This document shows positions 20,211-28,082 of a stretch of 64,000 nt of DNA, in pieces. The stretch comes from Thalassolituus maritimus (lineage in GTDB: Bacteria; Pseudomonadota; Gammaproteobacteria; Pseudomonadales; Oceanobacteraceae), in assembly GCA_913019975.1 (NCBI GenBank), contig CAJWBH010000014.1, forward strand, positions 1 to 64,000, given 5' to 3'. The first letter of the stretch is position 1. Each line of letters starts with the position of its first letter. The notes beneath the pieces are model-generated. The model did not search any database and was not told where the DNA came from. It saw only the letters and a list, made by a program, of their open reading frames with translations. The translations under genes were made by a program, and so were the position numbers.

Positions 20211-23200
20211 CTATCGACTGAGGCTCGCTTTGTTGTGACTTCGCCTGTGAAGCCAGAAGTAGAGCACAGGCACAACAAACAAGGTTAATGTGGTTGCCGA
20301 GATAATGCCGCCGATCACCACAGTGGCGAGTGGCCGTTGTACTTCTGCGCCAATACCCGTATTTAAAGCCATCGGTACGAAGCCAAGCCCCGCAACCAGA
20401 GCTGTCATCAATACCGGGCGCAAACGCATGGTCGCGCCCTGAATGACAGCGTCGCGCAAAGCGACGCCCTGATCACGCAGTTGGCGAATGAAGGTCAGCA
20501 TGACGAGGCCGTTCAGTACCGAGATTCCGGACAGTGCGATAAAGCCCACGGCCGCTGAGATAGACATAGGCATTCCTCTCAACCACAGCAGGAATATTCC
20601 GCCGGTCAGGGCCAGTGGTACACCGCTGAAGATAATTAAGGCACCGCGCAGATTCCCGAACGCCGAGATCAGCACGAACAGGATAAGCGCCAGAGTGGCT
20701 GGTACCACCCAGCGCAGCCTTGCTTCGGCTGACTGGAGTTGCTCGAAAGTGCCGCCGTATTCCAGCCAGTAACCGCTGGGTAAACTCACCTCTGAGGCCG
20801 CTTTCTGCCGGACCTCTTTGACGAAACTGCCGAGATCACGACCACGCACATTGGCACTGACGACGATGCGACGCTTGCCGTTTTCGCGACTGATTTGTGC
20901 CGGAGCTGGCGCGAGAACGACATCCGCGACTTCGCTCAGAGGCACAAATCCGCCATCAGCGAGCGGTATAGGAAGCGCTTTGATCAGGTCTGCATTCTCG
21001 CGCAGAGGCTCGGGAAACCTGACGACCAGGGGAATGCGTTGGTCCCCACGATAGATCAGCCCCGCTTGCTGTCCGCCGACAGCCGTCGATAGCAGAGACT
21101 GAATATCATCGACCGTCAAACCATAGGCCGCCAATTTCTGGTGGTTTGGATGAAGTGTCAGCACGGGTAGCCCTGTGACCTGCTCGACCCGGACATCGGC
21201 GCTACCGTCCACTGAGTTAAGCAGGGCAGCAACCTCATTCGCTGCAGTAAGAAGCTGGCTCAGGTCATCACCGAACACTTTGACGCCAAGGTCGGCGCGT
21301 ACTCCAGAGATCAGTTCGTTGAAGCGCATCTGGATGGGCTGAGTGAATTCATAGTTATTACCCGGGAGTTCCCGCACGCTGGCTTCAATCTGCTCTACCA
21401 GATCCGCTTTATGCCGCTCCGGGTCCGGCCATTGTGCCTTGGGCTTGAGGATGATGAAGGTATCCGCGACATTGGGCGGCATAGGGTCGGTCGCGATCTC
21501 CGGTGTGCCAAGCCGGGAGAAAACAGTCTTAACTTCAGGGAAGGTAAGAAGGCGCTCCTCAAGTAATACCTGCATATCTAACGACTGTTGTAGAGAGGTG
21601 CCGGGAATACGCAAGGCATGGAGTGCAATATCCCCTTCATCCAGCTGAGGAATGAATTCTGAACCGAGGCGAGTGCTGAGAATCACGGCGCCAACGATAA
21701 GCAGGGCGGCAGAGCCGATCAAGATCACAGGAGCCCGCAAGGCAGTGCGCAGAAGTCGCTCATAAAGTGACTGGTAGCCGTATCGCTTTGATTCGACAGA
21801 CGACGCGCCAGATGGCTCGGTATGATGAACGCCTGTCCCGTTCCTCAGAAACACAGCGATAGCGGCAGGCACCAGCGTGATACTGATGATCATGGCGGAG
21901 AGCAGGGCGATCACCACGGTCGCTGCCATCGGATGAAACATCTTTCCTTCGATGCCGGTGAGGCTGAAGATGGGGATATACACCAGAGTGATGATGGCGA
22001 CGCCGAACAGGCTGGGTTTCATCACCTCTGCGGTTGCTGAGTACACCAGTTCAAGACGCTCGCGCAAGGTCAGGGCTGACCCGCTGGCGCTCAGGCGCCT
22101 CACGCAGTTTTCGACGATGATGACAGCGCCATCAACGATCAGGCCGAAGTCCAGAGCGCCCAGACTCATGAGGTTGGCAGATACGCCGGCCTGAACCATG
22201 CCGGTGATTGTTGCCAGCATCGCCAGAGGGATAACCGCGGCGGTAATCAGTGCTGCACGCAGATTGCGCAACATGATGAACAAAACAAAAATAACCAACA
22301 AAGCGCCTTCAAGTAGGTTGGTCTGTACCGTCGCCAGCGTCTTGCCCACCAGGTCTGTGCGGTTGTAAACGACTTCGGTCGTCACGCCATCGGGGAGACT
22401 GGTTGCGATATCTTGCAGGCGGCGTTTAAGCGCTTCCGCAACCTCTTTCGGGTTTTCCCCCATCAGCATCATGGCACTGCCCAGTACGGTTTCTGAGCCA
22501 CCGCGTGTCGCCGCGCCTGTGCGTAACTCTTCGCCCTGAGTGACCTCAGCAAGGTCCCGGATGCGCACAATGGCCGTACCGTTGCGAGCCACCACGGTAT
22601 CGCGGATATCTTCTATCGACTTCAGTTGACCGACGGCTCTTACCAGCTGTTGTTCCCCATGGACTTCGATATAGCCTGCGCCACGATTGCTGTTGTTGCG
22701 CCTGATCGCGGAGACCAGCTGAGGCACCGTGATCTGGTGTTGCAGTAACAAGGCTGGGTCAGGGCGGATATGAATCTGCTCTTCGAAGCCACCGCTGGTA
22801 TTGATCTCGGCGACGCCCGCAACCTGAGCCAGTTGCGGGCGTATTATCCAGTCCTGCACGGTACGCAAAGCCATTGCATCGTACGGGCTGCCATCCGGCT
22901 GACGAGCATCGCTGTCGGCCGTGACGGTATAACTGAAGATTTCACCCAGTCCGGTACTGATTGGCCCCATCACCGGCTTCAGACCTTCAGGTAGGGCGTC
23001 GCTGATTTGGCCCAGTCGCTGATCAATCAGATTTCGTGCGTGATAGATATCAGTGCCGTCTTTGAAGACGACCGTCACCTGTGACAGGCCGTAGCGCGAT
23101 AAAGAGCGCGTATATTCGAGTTGTGGCAAGCCGTAGAGCGCAGTTTCTACCGGAAACGTCACCCGTTGCTCGGCTTCCAGAGGCGAGTATCCGGTAGCTT

Positions 23201-23354
23201 CCGTATTAATCTGAACCTGAACGTTGGTGATGTCCGGTACAGCATCAATGGGTAAATAGCGATAACTCCAGAGTCCGGCGGCAATCAGAACCAGGCTGGA
23301 GGCCAGCATCATGAAGCGTCGCTCCACTGCCAGCCGTATTATGGCATTCAGCAT
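20211..23354 (-). CDS. czcA: Heavy-metal RND efflux pump, CzcA family
   Basis: Inner-membrane proton-driven pump of a tripartite heavy-metal exporter. The 1047-residue length is typical. The N-terminal LPIDAVPDITNVQVQINTEA, the membrane motif DFGLIVDGAVIIVEN in the fourth helix region and the duplicated 12-helix layout with two large periplasmic loops mark the HME-RND group. The Asp residues of the VDG motif carry protons. The DITNVQVQ signature favours Zn/Co/Cd/Ni over Cu/Ag pumps, but this does not settle the metal. It is the last gene of a czcI-like/czcC/czcB/czcA operon. Confidence 0.95.
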   Translation of the reverse strand: MLNAIIRLAVERRFMMLASSLVLIAAGLWSYRYLPIDAVPDITNVQVQINTEATGYSPLEAEQRVTFPVETALYGLPQLEYTRSLSRYGLSQVTVVFKDGTDIYHARNLIDQRLGQISDALPEGLKPVMGPISTGLGEIFSYTVTADSDARQPDGSPYDAMALRTVQDWIIRPQLAQVAGVAEINTSGGFEEQIHIRPDPALLLQHQITVPQLVSAIRRNNSNRGAGYIEVHGEQQLVRAVGQLKSIEDIRDTVVARNGTAIVRIRDLAEVTQGEELRTGAATRGGSETVLGSAMMLMGENPKEVAEALKRRLQDIATSLPDGVTTEVVYNRTDLVGKTLATVQTNLLEGALLVIFVLFIMLRNLRAALITAAVIPLAMLATITGMVQAGVSANLMSLGALDFGLIVDGAVIIVENCVRRLSASGSALTLRERLELVYSATAEVMKPSLFGVAIITLVYIPIFSLTGIEGKMFHPMAATVVIALLSAMIISITLVPAAIAVFLRNGTGVHHTEPSGASSVESKRYGYQSLYERLLRTALRAPVILIGSAALLIVGAVILSTRLGSEFIPQLDEGDIALHALRIPGTSLQQSLDMQVLLEERLLTFPEVKTVFSRLGTPEIATDPMPPNVADTFIILKPKAQWPDPERHKADLVEQIEASVRELPGNNYEFTQPIQMRFNELISGVRADLGVKVFGDDLSQLLTAANEVAALLNSVDGSADVRVEQVTGLPVLTLHPNHQKLAAYGLTVDDIQSLLSTAVGGQQAGLIYRGDQRIPLVVRFPEPLRENADLIKALPIPLADGGFVPLSEVADVVLAPAPAQISRENGKRRIVVSANVRGRDLGSFVKEVRQKAASEVSLPSGYWLEYGGTFEQLQSAEARLRWVVPATLALILFVLISAFGNLRGALIIFSGVPLALTGGIFLLWLRGMPMSISAAVGFIALSGISVLNGLVMLTFIRQLRDQGVALRDAVIQGATMRLRPVLMTALVAGLGFVPMALNTGIGAEVQRPLATVVIGGIISATTLTLFVVPVLYFWLHRRSHNKASLSR

Positions 23355-23363
23355 GTGACCTCC

Positions 23364-24341
23364 TTAGTGCTGATGGGCAGCACCGGATTTTCCGATGTCT
23401 GCTTTTATCAGGTAGCTGTTGTCGGTCACGTATTCTTCGCCCGGATTCAGCCCGGCCGTTATTTCGGTGAACTTCTCGTCACTGGCGCCGGTGGTAACCG
23501 GGCGTGCCTGGTACTCGCCGTCGTGATGTACAAACACCACGGTATTGCCTTCGTGGGTTTGCAGAGCACGATTCTCGACTCTTACCTGCGCGACGGTTTC
23601 GGCGGTTGTGATGTGAACAAGTGTCACCTCGCCCGGCGTCAGGTCGTCATGTGAGTTGGACACCTTAGCCCGCGCTCGCCAGTAGGGCCGGCCATGAGCG
23701 GGAGGGGCAATGGAATCGATCTGTGTCGAGATATTGTGGGCAGGCAGAGTTACTGGCTGTCCAGCTGCAACCTGAGTCCTTTGAGATGGGTGTACTGGGA
23801 TTTCCAGCCAGAGCCCGGACAGGTCAACGATCACAAATAAGGGTTCGCTGCTCGCCAGGTTGCCTGACGCCGCATGGCTGTCGCTGATAACGCCTGAAAT
23901 CGGTGATCTGACCTCATAGCGACTCAGGCTTTCATTGCTTTCGATGGTGGCCAGTGTTTGCCCTTTCTTAACGCTATCGCCGGGGGCGACCCGGACATCG
24001 GTAATCAGGCCGGGAAAGCGCCCGCTGAGCTGGATCTCCTGTTGAGGCGGTACTACCAGAGTCGCGAAGATGGGGAGTGTTTCGTTTACAGCACCAGACG
24101 ATGCAACCGCCGTTATGATGCCGTTTGCGGTGGCCATCGCAGCAGAGATCTTCGTCGTCTCGCTACTATTATCATGCTCATGCTCATGCTCATGCTCATG
24201 CTCATGCTCTTGGTCATGACTATGCTGTTGTTCATGGCTATGCCCGTGGCCTTCTTCGTGCTCATGATCGCCAGATGCGTGTACTGTTAAAGACAGGCTA
24301 AGCAGCAGGCAGATAGCCAGAGAGTGTGGTCGATACATCAT
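23364..24341 (-). CDS. czcB: Heavy-metal RND periplasmic adaptor with His-rich N terminus
   Basis: Membrane-fusion subunit linking the RND pump to the outer-membrane channel. The 325-residue protein has a signal peptide (about 1-21) and then an exposed stretch with 14 His in about 40 residues, including six consecutive EH dipeptides, a likely zinc or copper collecting segment. A barrel-sandwich region (LSGRFPGLITDVRVAPGDSV, KKGQTLATIES) and beta-barrel domains follow. The His tract is encoded by a hexanucleotide tandem repeat. The start overlaps the end of czcC by 4 bp (ATGA). Confidence 0.93.
   Translation of the reverse strand: MMYRPHSLAICLLLSLSLTVHASGDHEHEEGHGHSHEQQHSHDQEHEHEHEHEHEHDNSSETTKISAAMATANGIITAVASSGAVNETLPIFATLVVPPQQEIQLSGRFPGLITDVRVAPGDSVKKGQTLATIESNESLSRYEVRSPISGVISDSHAASGNLASSEPLFVIVDLSGLWLEIPVHPSQRTQVAAGQPVTLPAHNISTQIDSIAPPAHGRPYWRARAKVSNSHDDLTPGEVTLVHITTAETVAQVRVENRALQTHEGNTVVFVHHDGEYQARPVTTGASDEKFTEITAGLNPGEEYVTDNSYLIKADIGKSGAAHQH
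24172..24209 (-). repeat. Hexanucleotide tandem repeat coding His-Glu
   Basis: Six perfect TCATGC units (plus strand) are followed by a partial copy. On the coding strand they encode the His-Glu run of the adaptor. Loss or gain of units keeps frame and changes the number of metal-binding His residues. Confidence 0.9.
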
Positions 24342-25615
24342 TGTGGGGTGTCCTGTGTTGTCTGGTTACTTACTGCCCGGGCGGTTAATTCTTCTATCAG
24401 GGTGCGGCTGATCAGAGCGGCGCTGGCACTGCTGATCAGCTGGCGCTCAGCCTCAATCAGTTCTTCCCGAGCGATATGCCAGTCCTGATAGCGGTAACGA
24501 CCCTGGGCGTATCCCTGCCCGACCTCATCCATGGCTCGTTTAAGTAATGGGATGATTTTTTGTTGGTAGGTAATCACGCTGGCGGAGTGTTGCTGCAAGG
24601 CGCTCCAGGCGGTGTGAAGTCTTTGGGTTACTTCTCGTTTATGGGCCTGGTATTCATATTCACTCGCGACGGCACGCTGGCGGGCTGAAGTGGCTGCGGA
24701 TGATCCGCGACGACCGCTGAAAAGAGGGATGCTGGCGGCCGCGCTCAGAGCCTCATCGCGACTCTCTGCAAAGTGAGTAACGCCGACCCGCCACTCTACG
24801 CTGCCGGCATTCTGGGCCTGTACCAGTGTCGAGTCGGCTTCTGCCAGCCGTGCTTTGCTGGCATACATCTCCAGGACCAGCGCATCATCAACAGCGCTCA
24901 GCAGCTGAGGAAACTGACCGGGCGGGGTACTCAGATCGAACAGGTTGCCTGTCAAGCCGAGCTCTCCGCGGGGCTCCCCGGGTGTCATCCAATAGCTTGT
25001 GAGTCGGTAAATATCGTTATCCAGCTGTAGGCGGGCCTGCGCTACGGCAGAGGCTGAGCGCTCCAGTGCCGCTTCAGCGCGAAGTTGATCGTTCATCGGA
25101 GCGGCGCCGCGCTGGTGGCGTTTTTCAACGACCGCCAGCGCCTGTCTATTCAGGCGCAGGCTTACTTCTGCAATCCTGAGCCTTTCCTGCGAGGCAAGCG
25201 CCGCTATGTAGGCGCGGGTAACATCGCTCAGTAACGATAAGGTCCGGGACTTACTCTGAGCTTCTGTGAGTTCGTAGGCCGATAGTGCCTGTTGGCGGCG
25301 GGCTCTGCGCTGCCCGCCCAGTTCGATAACCGACGACAGGGCGAGGATGTACTCAGCCTGTGCTGCCTGTTGGTAGCTGCCATTACCGATAAGGTTGTCG
25401 GCCTCGCCACTGAGAATAAGCGGCGGAGCTAACGCCTGCGTATCGACATTGGCCTTGCTGGCACGCTTAAGGGCCGAATACGCTCTGAATTGTGGGTGCG
25501 CCGCTTGCGTGCGCTGAATGGTTTCATCGAGGGTCAGGGCCTGAGATGGCACTGACCACAAGGTACTGAGGCTCACAATCAGGCCCACAGCACCGCGTGT
25601 TATTGGTGATTTCAT
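24338..25615 (-). CDS. czcC: TolC-family outer-membrane channel of metal efflux system
   Basis: Outer-membrane efflux protein, 425 residues from the ATG at 25615, which gives a signal peptide (KSPITRGAVGLIVSLSTLWS, cleaved after SQA). The long heptad-like helices and the duplicated outer-membrane-efflux repeats are visible (LDETIQRTQAAHPQFRAYSA, then a second copy near residue 225). An upstream in-frame start at 25666 would put extra residues before the signal peptide and is rejected. It lies between the small His-rich gene and the adaptor, with a 4 bp overlap into the latter. Confidence 0.93.
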   Translation of the reverse strand: MKSPITRGAVGLIVSLSTLWSVPSQALTLDETIQRTQAAHPQFRAYSALKRASKANVDTQALAPPLILSGEADNLIGNGSYQQAAQAEYILALSSVIELGGQRRARRQQALSAYELTEAQSKSRTLSLLSDVTRAYIAALASQERLRIAEVSLRLNRQALAVVEKRHQRGAAPMNDQLRAEAALERSASAVAQARLQLDNDIYRLTSYWMTPGEPRGELGLTGNLFDLSTPPGQFPQLLSAVDDALVLEMYASKARLAEADSTLVQAQNAGSVEWRVGVTHFAESRDEALSAAASIPLFSGRRGSSAATSARQRAVASEYEYQAHKREVTQRLHTAWSALQQHSASVITYQQKIIPLLKRAMDEVGQGYAQGRYRYQDWHIAREELIEAERQLISSASAALISRTLIEELTARAVSNQTTQDTPQ

Positions 25616-25690
25616 AAAATTTCCTGAATAGCTGATCTGTCGGGCAGCCATAAGGCAGCCCGGCAACGAGTGGCGTTATCGTTCAGCTAT

Positions 25691-26071
25691 TCAGGCAATC
25701 GGAGGGCGACAGATCCCAGTGACGGGAGAGTGCGGTGGCCGGACAAAAGGGCCGGACTGTTTAATAGTCACACTACTCAGTTGTGGTACCGACCAGCGCT
25801 GAGGCAGCGTGGTAGGAGTTGTGTGTTGGTGGCTGTGACAACCTGCGTGACCAGTTTCCGGGCAAGCGTCCTCTGCTGTATGGTCCTGATGCTCATGATC
25901 GCTATGGTGGGCGGCATCATGATGGGCAATGTCTGAGGCGTTGGGATCGGCAGCAAAGACATCCGTCACTTCATTAAAAGGAGCGAGATTCTGCAACATC
26001 AGCACAAGCAGCATCATCACCAGCGCAGGTGATGTTCGGGATAGCTGATGTTTGCGGTCAGTCGCTAGCAT
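25691..26071 (-). CDS. Small exported His-rich protein, CzcI-like
   Basis: A 126-residue protein with a hydrophobic segment near the N terminus (SPALVMMLLVLMLQNLAPF) and a periplasmic region rich in metal ligands: HHDAAHHSDHEHQDH, then CPETGHAGCHSHQH. The tail reads GPFVRPPHSPVTGICRPPIA. Small proteins of this layout precede czcCBA operons (CzcI) and are thought to tune metal response, though their mechanism is unclear. It is the first gene of the operon, 83 bp from the divergent sigma-factor gene. The assignment rests on position and composition. Confidence 0.7.
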   Translation of the reverse strand: MLATDRKHQLSRTSPALVMMLLVLMLQNLAPFNEVTDVFAADPNASDIAHHDAAHHSDHEHQDHTAEDACPETGHAGCHSHQHTTPTTLPQRWSVPQLSSVTIKQSGPFVRPPHSPVTGICRPPIA

Positions 26072-26118
26072 AGGTTGTCAGGGCGAATCTTTTCGCGAAC
26101 TCTTATCGGGATCTTTTG

Positions 26119-26132
26119 GTATAGTCATATAC
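26119..26132. promoter_or_regulatory. Dyad in the divergent sigma/efflux promoter region
   Basis: GTATA-GTCA-TATAC is a perfect 5 bp inverted repeat located 22 bp upstream of the sigma-factor start in an 83 bp divergent intergenic region. It may be an operator or part of a promoter for either direction. Confidence 0.35.
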
Positions 26133-26154
26133 GACTACTTCTAGGATCTCAGCA

Positions 26155-26739
26155 ATGGCAGCAGAAAACCAGTTGCACGTGACCTTTCGTGACGAAGATA
26201 TAGAAAGTCTGCGCAAGCAGATGCTCAGTTTTGCGCGACTGCAGCTCGATGATGAGCATCTGGCCGAGGATGCGGTGCAGGAAGCTCTGGCCGGTGCGTT
26301 GAAAAATGCCTCTTCTTTTTCCCGCCAATCGACTCTGAAAACCTGGGTTTTCTCTATTCTGCGAAGAAAAATTGCGGATGTACTACGTGGGCAATACCGG
26401 GAACCGGTGCGCGAAGCCTGTAAGGAATGCAGCACGGACGACGACGAACTCTTTGATGGACGTGGGCATTGGCAGGCGGGAGCGACCCCCAGGCGCTGGG
26501 GTGACACGCATGAACTGGCTGATAACACTCAGTTCTGGCAGGTGTTTGATATCTGTCTTGAGGCACTGCCCGCAGAGCAGGCAAGGGTGTTTATGATGCG
26601 TGAATTTATTGAGCTGGATTCCGCAGAAATCTGCGCCTCGCTTGAAGTGTCGACGAGTAACCTTCACGTTCTTCTGCACCGTGCACGCCTGAAGTTGCGG
26701 GCATGTTTATCTGATCATTGGTTCGAGAGGGAGGCCTGA
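26155..26739 (+). CDS. ECF-type RNA polymerase sigma factor
   Basis: A 194-residue sigma factor with region 2 (DDEHLAEDAVQEALAGAL, then SFSRQSTLKTWVFSILRRK) and region 4 with a helix-turn-helix (SAEICASLEVSTSNLHVLLH, RARLKLRACL). A linker of about 50 residues between them contains a Cys (KECSTDDDE). It is followed 2 bp later by a small zinc-finger protein, the usual cognate anti-sigma layout. It lies between the divergent metal-efflux operon and the EGKCG peptide gene, so metal-responsive control of one or both is the natural inference. Confidence 0.92.
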   Translation: MAAENQLHVTFRDEDIESLRKQMLSFARLQLDDEHLAEDAVQEALAGALKNASSFSRQSTLKTWVFSILRRKIADVLRGQYREPVREACKECSTDDDELFDGRGHWQAGATPRRWGDTHELADNTQFWQVFDICLEALPAEQARVFMMREFIELDSAEICASLEVSTSNLHVLLHRARLKLRACLSDHWFEREA

Positions 26740-26741
26740 CT

Positions 26742-26936
26742 ATGTTGAGCTGTGAGCAAGCTACCCGTTTGTTATCCGAAGGGCAGGACCGCACTTTAAC
26801 CTTCCCCGAAAAAATGAACCTGAAAGTGCACACCGCAATGTGTTCCGGCTGCCGCGAATTTGGTCGTCAGCTGGGCTCGCTAAGAACCTTGATTCAGGAA
26901 GAAAAAGACGCTGGGCCTGCGTCCGGTAAAAAATAA
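26742..26936 (+). CDS. Small zinc-finger (zf-HC2-type) putative anti-sigma factor
   Basis: A 64-residue soluble protein starting at the ATG 2 bp after the sigma gene. It has the anti-sigma zinc-finger pattern: an upstream Cys in MLSCEQATRLLSEGQ and then HTAMCSGCREF (His, Cys, Cys) in the second half. It has no membrane segment, so any sensing would be cytoplasmic, through zinc displacement or thiol oxidation. The pair is inferred to be a sigma/anti-sigma switch. Confidence 0.82.
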   Translation: MLSCEQATRLLSEGQDRTLTFPEKMNLKVHTAMCSGCREFGRQLGSLRTLIQEEKDAGPASGKK

Positions 26937-26946
26937 TTTCTGTTCC

Positions 26947-26973
26947 TGTAAGAAAAGTGTCGGCAGGTGCGAC
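26947..26973 (+). promoter_or_regulatory. Candidate ECF-type promoter of the EGKCG peptide gene
   Basis: TGTAAG and CGAC are separated by 17 bp, a layout like many ECF promoters, 54 bp upstream of the peptide start. No second copy of the motif was established, so this is tentative. Confidence 0.3.
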
Positions 26974-27027
26974 TTACTCTATGTGCGGCAGAACCGCTGC
27001 TAATTTATTAATCAGAGAGAAATCAAA

Positions 27028-27351
27028 ATGAAAAAGACCATGACAACTTTATCTGCTGCAATGCTTCTTGGTGCCGCTTCGGCCACAGTCAGTGCTGCTG
27101 AAAATCCATTTGCATCACAGTCGCTGGAATCTGGTTATCAGGTTGCGGGCCACCATGCAGAAAAATCTACTGAAGGTAAGTGTGGCGAAGGCAAATGCGG
27201 TGCTAAGTCTGAATCTGAAGGCAAGTGCGGTGAAGGCAAATGCGGTGCTAAGTCTGAAGCCGAAGGTAAGTGCGGCGAAGGCAAGTGTGGCGGTGCCAAG
27301 TCTGAATCTGAAGGTAAGTGCGGCGAAGGCAAATGCGGCGGCTCTAAATAA
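27028..27351 (+). CDS. hvfA: HvfA/bufferin-like RiPP metallophore precursor with eight EGKCG motifs
   Basis: A 107-residue exported peptide. Residues 1-23 are a signal peptide (KKTMTTLSAAMLLGAASA). A short conserved leader-like region (NPFASQSLESGYQVAG, 27-41) matches the pattern of HvfA/BufA1 precursors. The rest is four tandem units of EGKCGEGKCG plus a spacer, giving eight EGKCG motifs and Cys52, 57, 67, 72, 82, 87, 98 and 103. In characterised members such cysteines are converted by an MNIO (DUF692) enzyme with a DUF2063 partner into copper-binding heterocycles, and the peptide buffers copper in the periplasm. Neither enzyme is encoded in this window, which is unusual. A DoxX-family gene follows 28 bp later. 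Confidence 0.88.
   Translation: MKKTMTTLSAAMLLGAASATVSAAENPFASQSLESGYQVAGHHAEKSTEGKCGEGKCGAKSESEGKCGEGKCGAKSEAEGKCGEGKCGGAKSESEGKCGEGKCGGSK
27172..27348 (+). repeat. In-frame tandem repeat coding EGKCGEGKCG units
   Basis: Four units of 45, 45, 48 and about 39 bp, each coding EGKCGEGKCG plus an AKSES/AKSEA/GAKSES/GSK spacer. Codons vary at synonymous sites (GGT/GGC, TGT/TGC, AAG/AAA), so the copies are not freshly duplicated and seem kept by protein-level selection. Confidence 0.92.
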
Positions 27352-27379
27352 GAGTCCTCTGGCAGAAAAAGGCTGACCG

Positions 27380-27979
27380 ATGCTCAGAACAATGACTCAA
27401 CACTATAACGCTGTACTTCAGCGGATCCTGCATCTCGATGGTCTTGCACCTCTGTTGCTTCGGCTTTATCTGGCGCCAGTGATGATGCAGGCGGGTTGGA
27501 CGAAATTCCAGTCGTTCGACAGTACAGTGGCATGGTTTGGTAACGCTGACTGGGGCCTTGGGTTGCCATTCCCTGAGCTGATGGTTGTGCTGGCAGCAGG
27601 CACCGAGCTGGTGGGCGGTGCACTGCTGATACCGGGCATTGCAGTGCGGTTGGTCAGTATCCCGCTGATGGCGACCATGGTCGTCGCGGCCCTGACGGTG
27701 CATCTGGAATATGGCTGGCTAGCCATTGCAGACAGTAGTTCGTGGCTGGCCAATGAGCGTGTGCTGGAATCGGCGGAACGTCTCGAGCGGGCAAAAGGTA
27801 TCCTGCAGGAGCATGGAAACTACAGCTGGCTTACCGGGCGTGGCTCCCTCGTTGTCCTTAACAACGGTATTGAGTTCGCAGCAACCTATTTTGTTATGTT
27901 GCTGACCTTGTTGTTTACCGGCGGTGGCCGCTATACCAGCGTTGACTACTATGTTTCACGCTTCCTGAATCGCAACTGA
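27380..27979 (+). CDS. DoxX-family membrane protein (HvfD-like)
   Basis: A 199-residue membrane protein of the DoxX/DoxD type with four hydrophobic segments. The family core LAPLLLRLYLAPVMMQAGWTK (first helix) and PELMVVLAAGTELVGGALLI (second helix) is clear. In HvfABCD and related operons the fourth gene is such a DoxX protein, thought to act in membrane redox or copper handling linked to the modified peptide. Here it follows the precursor directly, without the hvfB and hvfC genes that normally separate them. A terminator ends the unit. Confidence 0.85.
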   Translation: MLRTMTQHYNAVLQRILHLDGLAPLLLRLYLAPVMMQAGWTKFQSFDSTVAWFGNADWGLGLPFPELMVVLAAGTELVGGALLIPGIAVRLVSIPLMATMVVAALTVHLEYGWLAIADSSSWLANERVLESAERLERAKGILQEHGNYSWLTGRGSLVVLNNGIEFAATYFVMLLTLLFTGGGRYTSVDYYVSRFLNRN

Positions 27980-28001
27980 AATAGCGCATGCCTGAAACAA
28001 G

Positions 28002-28032
28002 CAGGGCCGCTGATTTATAGCGGCCCTGTTAT
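28002..28032 (+). terminator. Intrinsic terminator after DoxX-family gene
   Basis: CAGGGCCGCT and AGCGGCCCTG form a perfect 10 bp stem with a seven-base loop, followed by TTATT. It ends the sigma/anti-sigma/precursor/DoxX unit. Confidence 0.8.
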
Positions 28033-28082
28033 TCCTGTCCTACATCTCGATCTTTCTGTCTGTCCTTAGTTCGTTCTGCGCA

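Noticed and set aside
23355-24290. Plus-strand frames opposite the His-rich adaptor
   Set aside because: The low-complexity leucine/methionine runs are the antisense of the His-Glu repeat.
26372-26679. Additional short frames inside the sigma-factor gene
   Set aside because: They lie within a complete sigma factor with intact regions 2 and 4 and no sign of frameshift.
27138-27332. CRISPR-like regular repeats and a repetitive minus-strand frame
   Set aside because: The periodic pattern is the coding repeat of the EGKCG peptide; units abut without unique spacers, and the minus-strand frame is only its mirror image.
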